This document shows positions 41,162 to 50,436 of a stretch of 64,000 bases of DNA, one piece after another. Below the pieces are notes generated by a model. It was not told the DNA's origin. It saw nothing but the letters and a program-made list of their open reading frames with translations, and did not search any database. Origin of the DNA: Moesziomyces globuligerus. Its lineage: Eukaryota > Basidiomycota > Ustilaginomycetes > Ustilaginales > Ustilaginaceae. Each line of letters starts with the position of its first letter. Position 1 is the stretch's first letter. A program made the translations under genes and the position numbers. Location of the stretch: NCBI GenBank assembly GCA_030849465.1, contig JARVLF010000013.1:620001-684000 (forward strand), written 5' to 3'.

Positions 41162-41863
41162 CTAGGGGTCGGGTTGGAGGTCGACGATTTCGGCATAGAC
41201 GTCCTGCATGAGTTCTGCGATCTCGGCTCTGGTGTGGTTGACGGTGGAGTCGAGTTGTTGGATCTGGTGAGTGGCGTCAGTCTGCTCGGGTGGGGAGGGT
41301 TGGGAGGGTTTGAGGGTAGATTTGCGGAGTTGATCTCTGTGGACGATGGATCTGAGGAGTTGATTCTCCTTTGTCTGGATTCGGTCTACGAGCGGGGCCA
41401 AGTGCGGTGCTGACGAGTGGGCGAGCTCGGTCTGGATGCTGCGGAGTCTGTGGCCGCACTCGATGAGCGCCTGGGTGGTGATCTGGAGGATCTGCGCCAA
41501 CAGATCCTCGGACAGCGGCACGGTGGTTGTGCTACACCCCGCACAACCTCGAGCTTCCGATGGCTCTTGGTGGGCAGAAGGGACGGAGGACGTGTTTTGG
41601 GAGCCGTTGATCGGACCCGAGGATGGCGGCGAGAGGAACGTGTCAAAGGCATCCTCGTATTCGCGCCAGATGCTGATGCGCCGCTCCTGCACCTCCTTGA
41701 CTGCTCGCAGCAGCTCGAACGGCGTCGAGCCCGCGCTCGCGTCGCCGCTTCCTTCGCCGTGGCCGTTCGACGTTGACTGGCTGGTCGGTTCGGGCATTCT
41801 TGTTGGCGTGAGTGGGGGAAAGAAAGGCTTCGCTAGGTCTGTCCGGTAGGCGAGTGGGGTCAA
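41162..41863 (-). CDS. REX1-B-domain-like protein (possible DNA-repair factor)
   Basis: 233 aa, or 211 aa if the second ATG (41797) is used; the second gives a simple acidic/Ser-rich start. Mostly helical: ELLRAVKEVQERRISIWREY (about residue 48), then, after a Ser-rich gap, ITTQALIECGHRLRSIQTEL (about 128) and a final coiled segment DSTVNHTRAEIAELMQDVYAEI. The order and spacing resemble the REX1-B domain (Required for Excision 1-B, DUF4508), named after an alga gene needed for DNA excision repair and present as a small protein in animals. This assignment rests on pattern memory and is tentative. No membrane segment. Ends tail to tail with RPS9. Confidence 0.6.
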   Translation of the reverse strand: MTPLAYRTDLAKPFFPPLTPTRMPEPTSQSTSNGHGEGSGDASAGSTPFELLRAVKEVQERRISIWREYEDAFDTFLSPPSSGPINGSQNTSSVPSAHQEPSEARGCAGCSTTTVPLSEDLLAQILQITTQALIECGHRLRSIQTELAHSSAPHLAPLVDRIQTKENQLLRSIVHRDQLRKSTLKPSQPSPPEQTDATHQIQQLDSTVNHTRAEIAELMQDVYAEIVDLQPDP

Positions 41864-42160
41864 AGCCGAGTGGAGGCAGACGCAGCGTTCTTCTGTCAGG
41901 CCAACTAGAGAAATTGGTCACAATGACTAAGCGAGCGCCGCGGGAGCTTCAAGGGTGTGGAGTTGGCTGCTTTTGACAGATGGCCGCCGACACCTTCAGC
42001 TGTTGCACTTGTACCGCTCCTATAGCAAGCGCTTGACATCTTTCACACAGAGACTCTCTGATCGTGAGCTGGACAACATCAATACCGCCGGACCCTCTCC
42101 CTCGAACATATCTTCCCACACATCATCTAGTCGATTTCCGACGCCATACAGCCCGCAGGA

Positions 42161-42753
42161 ATGTCAGAAAGAGTAAGCCATTCCCCCAACCCAAATCCCC
42201 AACCCCGCGCTTCCCATACTCACCTTTCTCGAATCTGAACCGCTTCGGCTTGGGCTTTCTGTAGGGGCGAGGTGGACGTGGCGGTCAAACACAACGCGGC
42301 GGACCACGTGGCGGTGGTGCCTCCTCGACCCGCGGCGGCGGAGGAGGAGGACGTGGCGGCTCGCGCGGCGGCGGCCACGCGGCGGGCTCGGAGCGTCCCA
42401 AGAAGGAGGCGATCCTCGACCTGACCAAGTACATCGACACGCGCGTCCGCGTCAAGTTCGCCGGCGGCCGCGAAGTCGTCGGCACGCTCAAGGGCTTTGA
42501 CCAGCTGATGAACCTCGTCATGGACGACGTGGTCGAGAGCCTGCGCGACGCCGACGGCAACGTGGGCGACAAGACCCGAAACCTCGGCCTCGTCGTCCTC
42601 AGAGGTACCGCACTCACCGTCATCAACCCCGCTGACGGCTTCGAGTCGATCGAAAAGTAAGTCCCCACAAGTCAATGCCACTACGAAAGGCTCATGCGGC
42701 TGACTCCAGACTGCATTCTTCGTCTCAACAGCCCGTTCGCACAAGCCGAGTAG
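42161..42753 (+). CDS. LSM7: U6 snRNA-associated Sm-like protein Lsm7 (3 exons)
   Basis: Exons 42161-42172 (MSER), 42265-42656 and 42732-42753, with introns of 92 and 75 nt (donors GTAAGC and GTAAGT). They encode 141 aa. The Sm fold is clear: Sm1 KEAILDLTKYIDTRVRVKF, FDQLMNLVMDDV, and Sm2 LGLVVLRGTALTVI. Reading through the second intron would stop at once after ESIEK. Splicing instead gives the tail ESIENPFAQAE, matching the NPF-type ending of animal LSM7, so the third exon is firm. The N-terminus carries an extra Arg-Gly-Gly-rich segment of about 40 residues. Lsm7 is part of the Lsm1-7 ring (mRNA decay) and the Lsm2-8 ring (U6 snRNA). Confidence 0.92.
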
Positions 42754-42865
42754 GCATCCTCACCACCCAGGATAGATGCGGCAATGACAGAAAACAAAAC
42801 CCGTGTATCGACGTTTCGGTGACAGCATGGAGGATGACCCCGAGGATCGCAGCAGCGGAAGGGGA

Positions 42866-45800
42866 TCAGGTGCGAAGGTCGCTCCAGTCGGGCGCTTCGA
42901 GGACGTATCCATCGCGGCTCTCTCCCGCGACGACGTGGTTGACCTCGATTGAAAGATGCTTTCTCGGATCCCAGCTTGTAGCCTCGTCATGCTCTGTGTC
43001 GAGCATCCACACGCTGATGGCGAGCGTGTTGTGTCCGGCGAGATTGAGCACGCCGCTGTGGACGGGGAAGCTAGACTGTGGACCGAGCGTGTTGATGTAC
43101 TTGCCCATCTGCCAGCCATTGACGTAGAGCTGAGCGCGAAAGTTGGCAGCTGGGAGCTTGGCGAAGCGGAAGCTGAGTCCGAGGTCGGTCTCTCGAGGAG
43201 CGTCGAGGTCGAAAGTGGTGCGGTAGAACGTGACGCTCGCGCGCTCCTCTGCACCTACGTGCTGCCAGGCCGAAGCGTCAAAGCCGGGCAGATGCCAGCC
43301 GCTCACTTCGGCATGAAGGCCGCCTTCGTTGAGGCTGCGGCGCACCGCATCGCGCGCGCGCTCGCCGTCCAAGTTGCCCTGCACCGTCCAGCGGAGCTGC
43401 GGTTCGGACCGGTCGAGTTTCCGGCGCGAGGGAAAGGTGAAGCCGACGATCCCGCGCGGGAGCTTGACCGCCTCCAACCCGCGTTGGCTCGGTCGCAGAC
43501 CGATGGGCAGCTCACCAGCCTCCATCTCGATCCCCATGTGATCCTGCAGCACCGTAATCACGTTGTCCCCCTGCGCGCGAAGCGCGCTCGCCGGAAGCGC
43601 AAAGGTCGCTGCGCCTGCCGACTTTTCTCGGTCCGCTTCGGCACTGCCTAGACAGACGCCGTTGAGCCACGCACTGAACGCCGACGAACGTCCACCCTCG
43701 ACCCGGATATAGACGTCGTCGAGCCCGCCGTCGGTGGGCGTGGCAAAGTGGGCGCGCCACACGATGTTGTTCGCATGGAAGCCGTACTCGGACGCGAAGA
43801 GGACTACGCCCTGCGTATCGAGCGACGGATCGCGCGTGTACGGATTCGCCGAGCTCGTCTTATCCGCCACCACCCAGGCGCTGTCGTCGAACTCAGCCCT
43901 GGCTTCCGGGATCGAATCGGCCCATCGCCAGTCGAGCTCCGCTGAACTCGGTGGTCGCCAGGCGAGCGCCACGGCAGACGGACCCGGAAGCGCCAGCGTA
44001 TAAAACCACTCGAGCTGCGACTGCGGGCGCGCCTCGATACGCGCTCCGTTCCAGTACAAGTACTTCAGGCCGGGCAGCGCCATGAGCGTGGCGACGCCGT
44101 CGCGCGTGTTGGCTCCCCACAGGTACAGCGTATCGAGCGGCGACGACGTTGAGGCATATGTGGCGTTGCGAAGCAGGTCGACTCGCAGCAGGACCACGCT
44201 GTCCTCGCTCTGCCCAAAGAAGCGCTCCACCAGCCCCGAGGTGCGTCGCTTGACCGTCGCCGACGGAGCGCCGGCCGTGAAGCGTGCAGCGGCGAAAAAG
44301 TCGCGTCGCGTCGATGAAGTGGGGCTTAGCAGGATCGTGATGTCCATCCCCTTGGCTGTACGGTACATGACATATCGCGCCTCTGTGTCCTGCTCGCCCG
44401 TAGGCACGAACGCTCGGATGTTCTGCGGTTTGGACTTGATGTCCGAGTGCATGGCCTCGAACTGCTCCAACTCGGCGCCCTGCACCTTCTGCACGCCATC
44501 GGAGGCCGCAGTGAAGACGTGCATGCTCTCGATTCCGTCGTCGCTGAGGGCGAGCGAGTACTCGACCAGCTGTCCCGGCATCCAATCGAGCGAGATGAGC
44601 ACCGAGTTGCCCACCGTCGTCACGCGATTCACATTGGCCGTCGTCCATCTCAGCACGATCCCTCCGGGCAGCTGCTGGTCGACCGGTACAATATGACTGT
44701 CCCTTCCATCCAAGAAGTTGACGCCAAAGTGCTTCTCCACCTTCTTGTCCTGCCGAGCGCCCAGCACGACCGCTTCGCCCTGGGACACGATGTCCAGCGC
44801 GAAGCGCGTGCGCCTCGACACAGCCGTGTTGTCATGCCTTATCACGTAGAACCTGCTCTTGGTCTGCGGATTCTCCAACACCGTCGTCCTCAGCTCGGTC
44901 GGTTTGACCTTGGCCTCTTGGTCGTCGAGATCGCCGAGCTGAGAGAGGTTGAAGCCGGGCGCGTCGGCGAGCTGCTCGGTCATGACGAGGTCCGGCAGCG
45001 CGTCGAGCAGACCGCCCTGGCGCTTGAGTTCGGCGTACTTGGGCGTGGGCTGGCGGTGCTCGTCGAGCGCAGCACCATAGTCGTACGACGTGTAGACGTC
45101 CGGTTCGGCCAGCCCGCCCCAGTTGGTGCCGCCGTAGACCATGTAAAGCGACAGGAGCGTGACGCGCTGGGCCCAGAGTGCGTGGTTGGCGACGCGCGTG
45201 AAGCTGGCATTGGTCATGCGCGCGCAAGCTTCGTATCCTGGTCCGCCGTACGGATCGTAGCTGCCGCCTTGGAATTCAGGGATGTAGAACGGCTGATCTG
45301 GATTCGTCTCCATGTGGTAGCGTAGATAGTCGTCACGCAGAGGCACCCAGGTTGTAGGATGCGAGCAGTCGAAACGTTGCGGATACGAGTCGAGGCCGTA
45401 CAGGTCGACGAGATCGACAAAGTTGTTCTCGCGACCCGGATCGTTGTACGTGATGGGTACGCTGATGCCGTTCTCCTTGAGCGCAGCGACCAGTTCGGTC
45501 ATGTAGGCACGTTCGGCTCGGCCGGTCTTGTACTCGTTGTCCGCCTGCACCAGAATAACACTGCCGCCCTGGAGCTCATCCGAGGAGGAATTGTGGACGA
45601 GTTGGTGCTTGACGACAACGCGCGAGACCGCGTCGATGTACGGCCGCCAGGCGTCGCTCCACGCAGCATCATCGGTACGCAGCACCGCATCCAGATTGAC
45701 TGTCCACGGCGCCATACCGCCGACTGTGGTTTCGGCATTGATGTACGGTCCCGGCCGCACGATGACGAACAACCCGACCTCCTTGGCGACCGTTAGGAAG

Positions 45801-46222
45801 AAGTCGAGGTCGTTGATGCCGGACAGACTGATCGTATCTGCATCGGGTGAAGGCTGGATGAGTCCCCAGTGCGTATAGATAGAGACTGTGTTGAAGCCGG
45901 CTGCACGGATCTTCTGCAGCACGTCGCGCCACAGACTCGGCACGGGCAACCGCCAGGGATGAAACTCGGCGGCGAATACAAAGAGCCGCTCCTGCCCGCC
46001 CGCCAGCGCCAGGCTGTACTTGTCGAATACGACCGCTGTATTGTTGCTTCCGCGCGGCAGCGTCCACTTGGTCTCCACTCGGGCCTGTGACTGAGGCTGG
46101 CTCGAGACCGAGAACGGGATCTGCGCCGCACGAGCTTGAAGCAAGGGCGGCAAGAGAGCAAGACCCGTGGCCAGGCAGCCCAGTAGGACCGCAATCGACA
46201 CCCTCATCGCAGTGCTGCACAA
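42866..46222 (-). CDS. Secreted GH35 beta-galactosidase
   Basis: 1118 aa with an N-terminal signal sequence (hydrophobic core about residues 8-25; Met1 or Met6 possible as start). The GH35 catalytic barrel follows: FAAEFHPWRLPVPSLWRD, then the acid/base region QADNEYKTG (Glu230) and the nucleophile region PEFQGGSYDPYGG (Glu316). The usual ENEYG is QADNEYK here. The C-terminal 700 residues contain the beta-rich domains typical of fungal GH35 enzymes, including jelly-roll-like FWRAHFATPTDGG-type and WQMGKYINTLGPQ segments. These enzymes release terminal beta-galactose from plant cell-wall polysaccharides such as galactan and xyloglucan. Stops tail to tail with LSM7, 112 nt apart. Confidence 0.92.
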   Translation of the reverse strand: MCSTAMRVSIAVLLGCLATGLALLPPLLQARAAQIPFSVSSQPQSQARVETKWTLPRGSNNTAVVFDKYSLALAGGQERLFVFAAEFHPWRLPVPSLWRDVLQKIRAAGFNTVSIYTHWGLIQPSPDADTISLSGINDLDFFLTVAKEVGLFVIVRPGPYINAETTVGGMAPWTVNLDAVLRTDDAAWSDAWRPYIDAVSRVVVKHQLVHNSSSDELQGGSVILVQADNEYKTGRAERAYMTELVAALKENGISVPITYNDPGRENNFVDLVDLYGLDSYPQRFDCSHPTTWVPLRDDYLRYHMETNPDQPFYIPEFQGGSYDPYGGPGYEACARMTNASFTRVANHALWAQRVTLLSLYMVYGGTNWGGLAEPDVYTSYDYGAALDEHRQPTPKYAELKRQGGLLDALPDLVMTEQLADAPGFNLSQLGDLDDQEAKVKPTELRTTVLENPQTKSRFYVIRHDNTAVSRRTRFALDIVSQGEAVVLGARQDKKVEKHFGVNFLDGRDSHIVPVDQQLPGGIVLRWTTANVNRVTTVGNSVLISLDWMPGQLVEYSLALSDDGIESMHVFTAASDGVQKVQGAELEQFEAMHSDIKSKPQNIRAFVPTGEQDTEARYVMYRTAKGMDITILLSPTSSTRRDFFAAARFTAGAPSATVKRRTSGLVERFFGQSEDSVVLLRVDLLRNATYASTSSPLDTLYLWGANTRDGVATLMALPGLKYLYWNGARIEARPQSQLEWFYTLALPGPSAVALAWRPPSSAELDWRWADSIPEARAEFDDSAWVVADKTSSANPYTRDPSLDTQGVVLFASEYGFHANNIVWRAHFATPTDGGLDDVYIRVEGGRSSAFSAWLNGVCLGSAEADREKSAGAATFALPASALRAQGDNVITVLQDHMGIEMEAGELPIGLRPSQRGLEAVKLPRGIVGFTFPSRRKLDRSEPQLRWTVQGNLDGERARDAVRRSLNEGGLHAEVSGWHLPGFDASAWQHVGAEERASVTFYRTTFDLDAPRETDLGLSFRFAKLPAANFRAQLYVNGWQMGKYINTLGPQSSFPVHSGVLNLAGHNTLAISVWMLDTEHDEATSWDPRKHLSIEVNHVVAGESRDGYVLEAPDWSDLRT

Positions 46223-46875
46223 TCGAGACCAGCACCTTTGTCGGAGCAGCTACCTTGACTGTAATGGAGAGGCCGAGACAGCCGAGTAAGTCCAAGCCGT
46301 GCCCCGAGTAGGGAGCACAAGCGAGGCAGGCGGTTACGAGCGGTGAACCGTGCGTCGTGTGGAGGGATGTCCAAAAACGCGCCCGGCTGCCGGTTGCATG
46401 CGCCCTCAACCCCCGATCGGCTCAGCGTCTTCGGCCGCGTTTTCTCCTCAAATGTCATCCGCACAGCAATCGCGAGCATCCGAGGACGGCCAAGCTCAGT
46501 CCACGTCCAATCGAGATCGATCAAGTCAGGCGGAAAGGCGGCCTCTCCGGATCTCCAGGCCGTGTCGCTTCGACACCTTGGGCCGCTCTGTTCGCGCCTG
46601 GCAGCTTCCTGTTCGACGCGGCACGCTCTTTCGCGAACACACGGAGGCTATCGATGTGCACTTGATTAATCCAGATGGCACCAGAGGCATGCGCGTTGCG
46701 GTCTGTGTATATTTCAACGACGCCGGAGACAAAAACTACAAGGGAAAGGGGGGGGGAGGACAAGACTGGGAGATGATGTTGGTATGCTGAGGCGGTGCTC
46801 GGCCGACTGCAGCGCCGGATGGGATGAACGGCATCAGGAGCAATTGCAACCGGCTGTAGCTGCGGCTACGGCTGC
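46223..46875. other. Intergenic region GH35 - HOG1
   Basis: About 650 bases: promoter of the galactosidase gene and 3' flank of HOG1. A run of nine G lies at about 46748-46756. No gene is supported. Confidence 0.4.
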
Positions 46876-47952
46876 TTAGTTGTTGACGGGCGGGACGGGG
46901 CCCTCGTCCTGGCCCGAGTTGTCGATGTTGTGGAAGTCGAGGATCTCCGAGTACATCATGACCTTCCATGTGTCGACGGGGAGGTCGGCGTCGTTGAAGG
47001 ACCAGTCGAAGGCTTCTTCGGCCTCGGGCTCGTCGGTGGGGTCGTGGTAGGGCGCAAGGTAGGGATGCGCGAGCGCCTCGGCGGCGCTGATGCGTGTGCG
47101 GGGATCGAAGACGAGCATCTTTTCGAGCAGATCCAACGCCATGGGGTCGGCGTTCTTGAACTTTTGCGAAAAGGGGACGCGCTCGCGCTTGGGCAACGAC
47201 TGGACGAAGCGGAGCGTGTTTTCGGAGCAGATGGTCTTGATGACCTCGTCTGGTGGCGTGCCGAGCAGCTCGGTGATGATGGAGAACTGGTTGACGTGGT
47301 CCTTGCCCGGGAAGAGCGGCTTGCCCTCGAGCATCTCGGCAAAGATGCAGCCGGCGCTCCAGACGTCGACGGCGACGTCGTACTTTTGCCAGGTGAGCAT
47401 GATCTCGGGTGCGCGGTAGTAGCGGGTGCTGACGTAGCCGGTCATCTGAGGGTCCTGGATACGCGCGAGGCCGAAGTCGCAGATCTTGAGATCGCAGTTC
47501 TCGTTGACGAGGATGTTGCTGGGCTTGAGGTCGCGGTGGACGACGCCTGCCGAGTGGACGTACTTGAGGCCGCGGAGGATCTGGTAGAGGAAGTACTGGA
47601 TGAACTGCTTCTCGAGCGGACGGCTGGTGAGGAGGCGATGGAGATCGGTGCCGAGGAGCTCGGTGACAAAGTAGATGTCCTCGAGGGGCGAGATGAAGAT
47701 GTCGCTGAGGCTGATGATGTTCTCGTGGCGGATGTGCTTGAGCAGCTTGAGCTCGCGGTAGGTGCGCTTGGAGAGGACGGGTGTGGAGAAGGGCTTCATG
47801 ATCTTCTTGATGGCGACCGAGGTGCTGGTGAGCTGGTCGTTGGCGGAGCAGACGAGACCGAAGGCGCCCATGCCGACGGGTTGGAGGTCGACATATCGAG
47901 TGGTGACCTCGAAGACGGTACCGAAGATGGAGAGCTTGACGAAGTCGGCCAT
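46876..47952 (-). CDS. HOG1: Stress-activated MAP kinase Hog1 (p38 family)
   Basis: 358 aa starting [17 protein letters not shown]; an upstream ATG four codons earlier is less likely. All kinase motifs are present: the Gly-rich loop VGMGAFG, VAIKK (Lys49), [14 protein letters not shown], and the activation-loop dual phosphorylation site TGY (Thr171, Tyr173), which marks the p38/Hog1 class rather than ERK (TEY). After the kinase core comes the common-docking region around [13 protein letters not shown]. Hog1 is activated by Pbs2 under osmotic and oxidative stress and acts in cytoplasm and nucleus; in smut fungi this pathway also affects development. The coding region is intronless. Confidence 0.96.
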   Translation of the reverse strand: MADFVKLSIFGTVFEVTTRYVDLQPVGMGAFGLVCSANDQLTSTSVAIKKIMKPFSTPVLSKRTYRELKLLKHIRHENIISLSDIFISPLEDIYFVTELLGTDLHRLLTSRPLEKQFIQYFLYQILRGLKYVHSAGVVHRDLKPSNILVNENCDLKICDFGLARIQDPQMTGYVSTRYYRAPEIMLTWQKYDVAVDVWSAGCIFAEMLEGKPLFPGKDHVNQFSIITELLGTPPDEVIKTICSENTLRFVQSLPKRERVPFSQKFKNADPMALDLLEKMLVFDPRTRISAAEALAHPYLAPYHDPTDEPEAEEAFDWSFNDADLPVDTWKVMMYSEILDFHNIDNSGQDEGPVPPVNN

Positions 47953-48928
47953 GGTGGAAGACAAAGCTATGCAGGTTCGAGCGTGACGAAAGAAAGCGGA
48001 GCCTCGGAGGAATGCGATCCGTGCAAGAAGGAGTCGACCGGAGCGAATGGAGCAGTGCAGGCAGTCGAGGAAACAGAGAGCTGCGCTGTGGAGCGAGGAC
48101 GAGGTCTACGGACGCGAACGGTGACGCTTGAAAATCGAGCCAAGAGAGCGGGGGAGCCGGGAGCCAAAGTTGCCTGGGTGCGAATGCGGCTAGCGAAGAC
48201 GAGTGCGCGAGAACGACGTGACTTCGTAGTTCGTTGGGATCACCTTCGAGTCAAGAAGAGTCGAGATGAGACGAGGTGGACGCGGTCAAAGGACGGTGCA
48301 GTCAGCAGAAGGAAGCTGTTGCGGATGGTAGCCAGGGGATCGACGCGAGCTGGTGCAGAGAAGCCGAGGCGGAGGAGGGGATGAACGAGCGGATGCAGGT
48401 CCAGGGGAGGTCGCGCGAGGAAGGAGGTCGAGGGCGTTGCGAGAGGGATTGCTTGAGGACGAGGGAGGGCGACAGGGCAAGTCTCAGCTAAGGCAGACGA
48501 TGGGGAGTGGCGGAGGGCAGAGGTGGTGTTGGCTGTATGGTGGAGGTGGAAAGGGGAGAGCAGCGACGAGGCTAGAGACAGGGTTTGGAGCTACCGTAGC
48601 GAGGGCGAGGGAAGAGCAAGCAAGCAAAGCAAGCAAAGCAAGCGGACGCGAGGAGGCAGAGGGCACGTAAGCCAGACGGCGAGCTGGCAGAGACGACGGG
48701 CAGCTGGGGCTCCGAGCGAGGGGGCAAGAGCAGAGCAAATGCATGCAGAGCCAGGCGAGCCAGGCGAGGCAGGCGAGGCAGGCGAAGCAGCGCAGCGCAG
48801 AGGCGACGACGAGCAGCGGAGCGGAGCAGACCAAAGCAAAGCAGAGCAGAGCAGAGCAGGGCCAAGGCTGGAGTGGACTCTGCAGCGCGCGAGCTGAGCA
48901 CTGGCCTGGCCCACCCGCGTTGGGTCGA

Positions 48929-48956
<28 letters not shown>
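48929..48956. repeat. Dinucleotide microsatellite (GT)14
   Basis: Fourteen perfect GT repeats about 1 kb upstream of the HOG1 start codon, just beyond the purine-rich tract. Confidence 0.95.
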
Positions 48957-48959
<3 letters not shown>

Positions 48960-49820
48960 TCTGCGCTGACTGCTCACGCGCCCAAGAGCTGGGGCTGACG
49001 CGCGGCAATATTACGTGCTGCCGCAAGCAAAAAGTCGAAGGCGAGCCGCTCTCGTAGCTTTGCGGGCTTCGCTCTGCGGGCGTGGCCACGAAAGCACTTC
49101 GGACGGCGATATGATAATAGCCATGCGATGGAGGGGTGCATAGAGGGCGCTCGCTCCACTTTTGGCACGCACACAGAGAGCACGGTCAGCGACCAGCCAG
49201 AGGCGCGCCACCGAAAGTGCCCTTTCGGAAGTGCACCAGCGCATGTGCAGTGTGATTCAGATGCGCATTTCACAGAGGCAAAAGAACTGTCTGCACGCCG
49301 TCTGCGCTGAATCGGAGGCGGAAATTGGAGTCTACCGTATCGAGATGCCGCCACATCTCAGCGTCAGGATCGCCCAATGCTTTTTTCCGCTCTCCGGCTA
49401 CTGCCGTCGAACGCGCCACCGATCACCGCAGCTCTGCTTCTCACTTGGTCGTTCCCTTGTCTCTCTCCTTCTTGGGCAATCGACAGCGTCAGATCGATGC
49501 TTTGACGATCGCCATCTTGCTGCGGGAGGAAGCTCGACCCTCAAGCAGCGACAACGGATTGTGAATACACGCAGCGAGAGGCAAGCGAGACGGCCAGATC
49601 CCATGAGTTGCGAGGGTCCAACCTGAATCCAGGCTGAAGCGAGGCCAATTTTCAGGGTTTTCAGGAAGACTCAGTTCGGCCATGCCACAACACTCAGGGT
49701 CGACCAGTCTTCGCAGGATCGGAGCGGACGAGGAACAGGGACAATGGGTGGCGGAGTCCTCATCCAGAGGAAGCGATGCGACGGGCGAATGTTTGGCTAC
49801 TGTACCGTAGCTGGTGCAGT

Positions 49821-49859
49821 GGCTGAGGCTGAGGCTGAGGCTGAGGCTGAGGCTGAGCT
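49821..49859. repeat. Hexanucleotide repeat (GGCTGA)6
   Basis: Six perfect copies of GGCTGA plus a partial copy, about 580 nt upstream of the SYP1 start. It is in an open frame on both strands, but neighbouring sequence does not look coding. Confidence 0.9.
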
Positions 49860-50436
49860 CGAGCGTTGCCGATCTTGGAAGCGACGGCTGGTCCGAATCG
49901 TCGAGAGCAGACGCATGGCGTCACTGTGCTTGCGCCCCGAACCGCCTTTCTCCGGTTCGAAAAACAGAGGCTGACGATCGGCAGCTGCACGCCTCGCACT
50001 CCCAGATCCGGCCTCTCTCGAGAGTTGGCTTCTCGTACGTGTATGCGCCTTCATTCCTCGCCTCGCACGGCGGTACGAGCGGCGCTATACAGCAAAGCAA
50101 CTCGGCCCGCTTTTTCGACGTGCATGCGCACCGTGTGTGGTCCATTTGCGGGGGAAGCGGACGCTTGGAAGTTGGATACCCGCACAATCTGTGAATCGCA
50201 CACACAGCTCGGGTACAGTGGATCGGGCCAAATCTTTGCCTTGGCTGCGTGGAGGAGGCGAAGCGCAAGTGCGCATGGTCCATCCTGGCCGCCGCTTTCT
50301 TTTGCCGCACGCGCTACACAGATCGGCACGAGGCGTGAAGCCTTGCATTGCAACCCACCCAACCTCGTCTTTGCTCCACATCCTTCCCCCCCTGCCCCTC
50401 CCTATCGTTCACCTCGCCGGATCTCCTCGTGCCGCC

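Larger units (their letters stand above)
47953..50436. other. Long divergent region HOG1 / SYP1
   Basis: About 2.5 kb with no supported gene. From about 48370 to 48880 the plus strand is purine- and AGC-rich, with irregular repeats (AAGC/AGCA units near 48615-48643, GGCGA/GCAGA units near 48745-48860); on the HOG1 sense strand this is a CT-rich tract. The (GT)14 and GGCTGA repeats are listed separately. The tract could be a long HOG1 leader or promoter. Confidence 0.45.
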
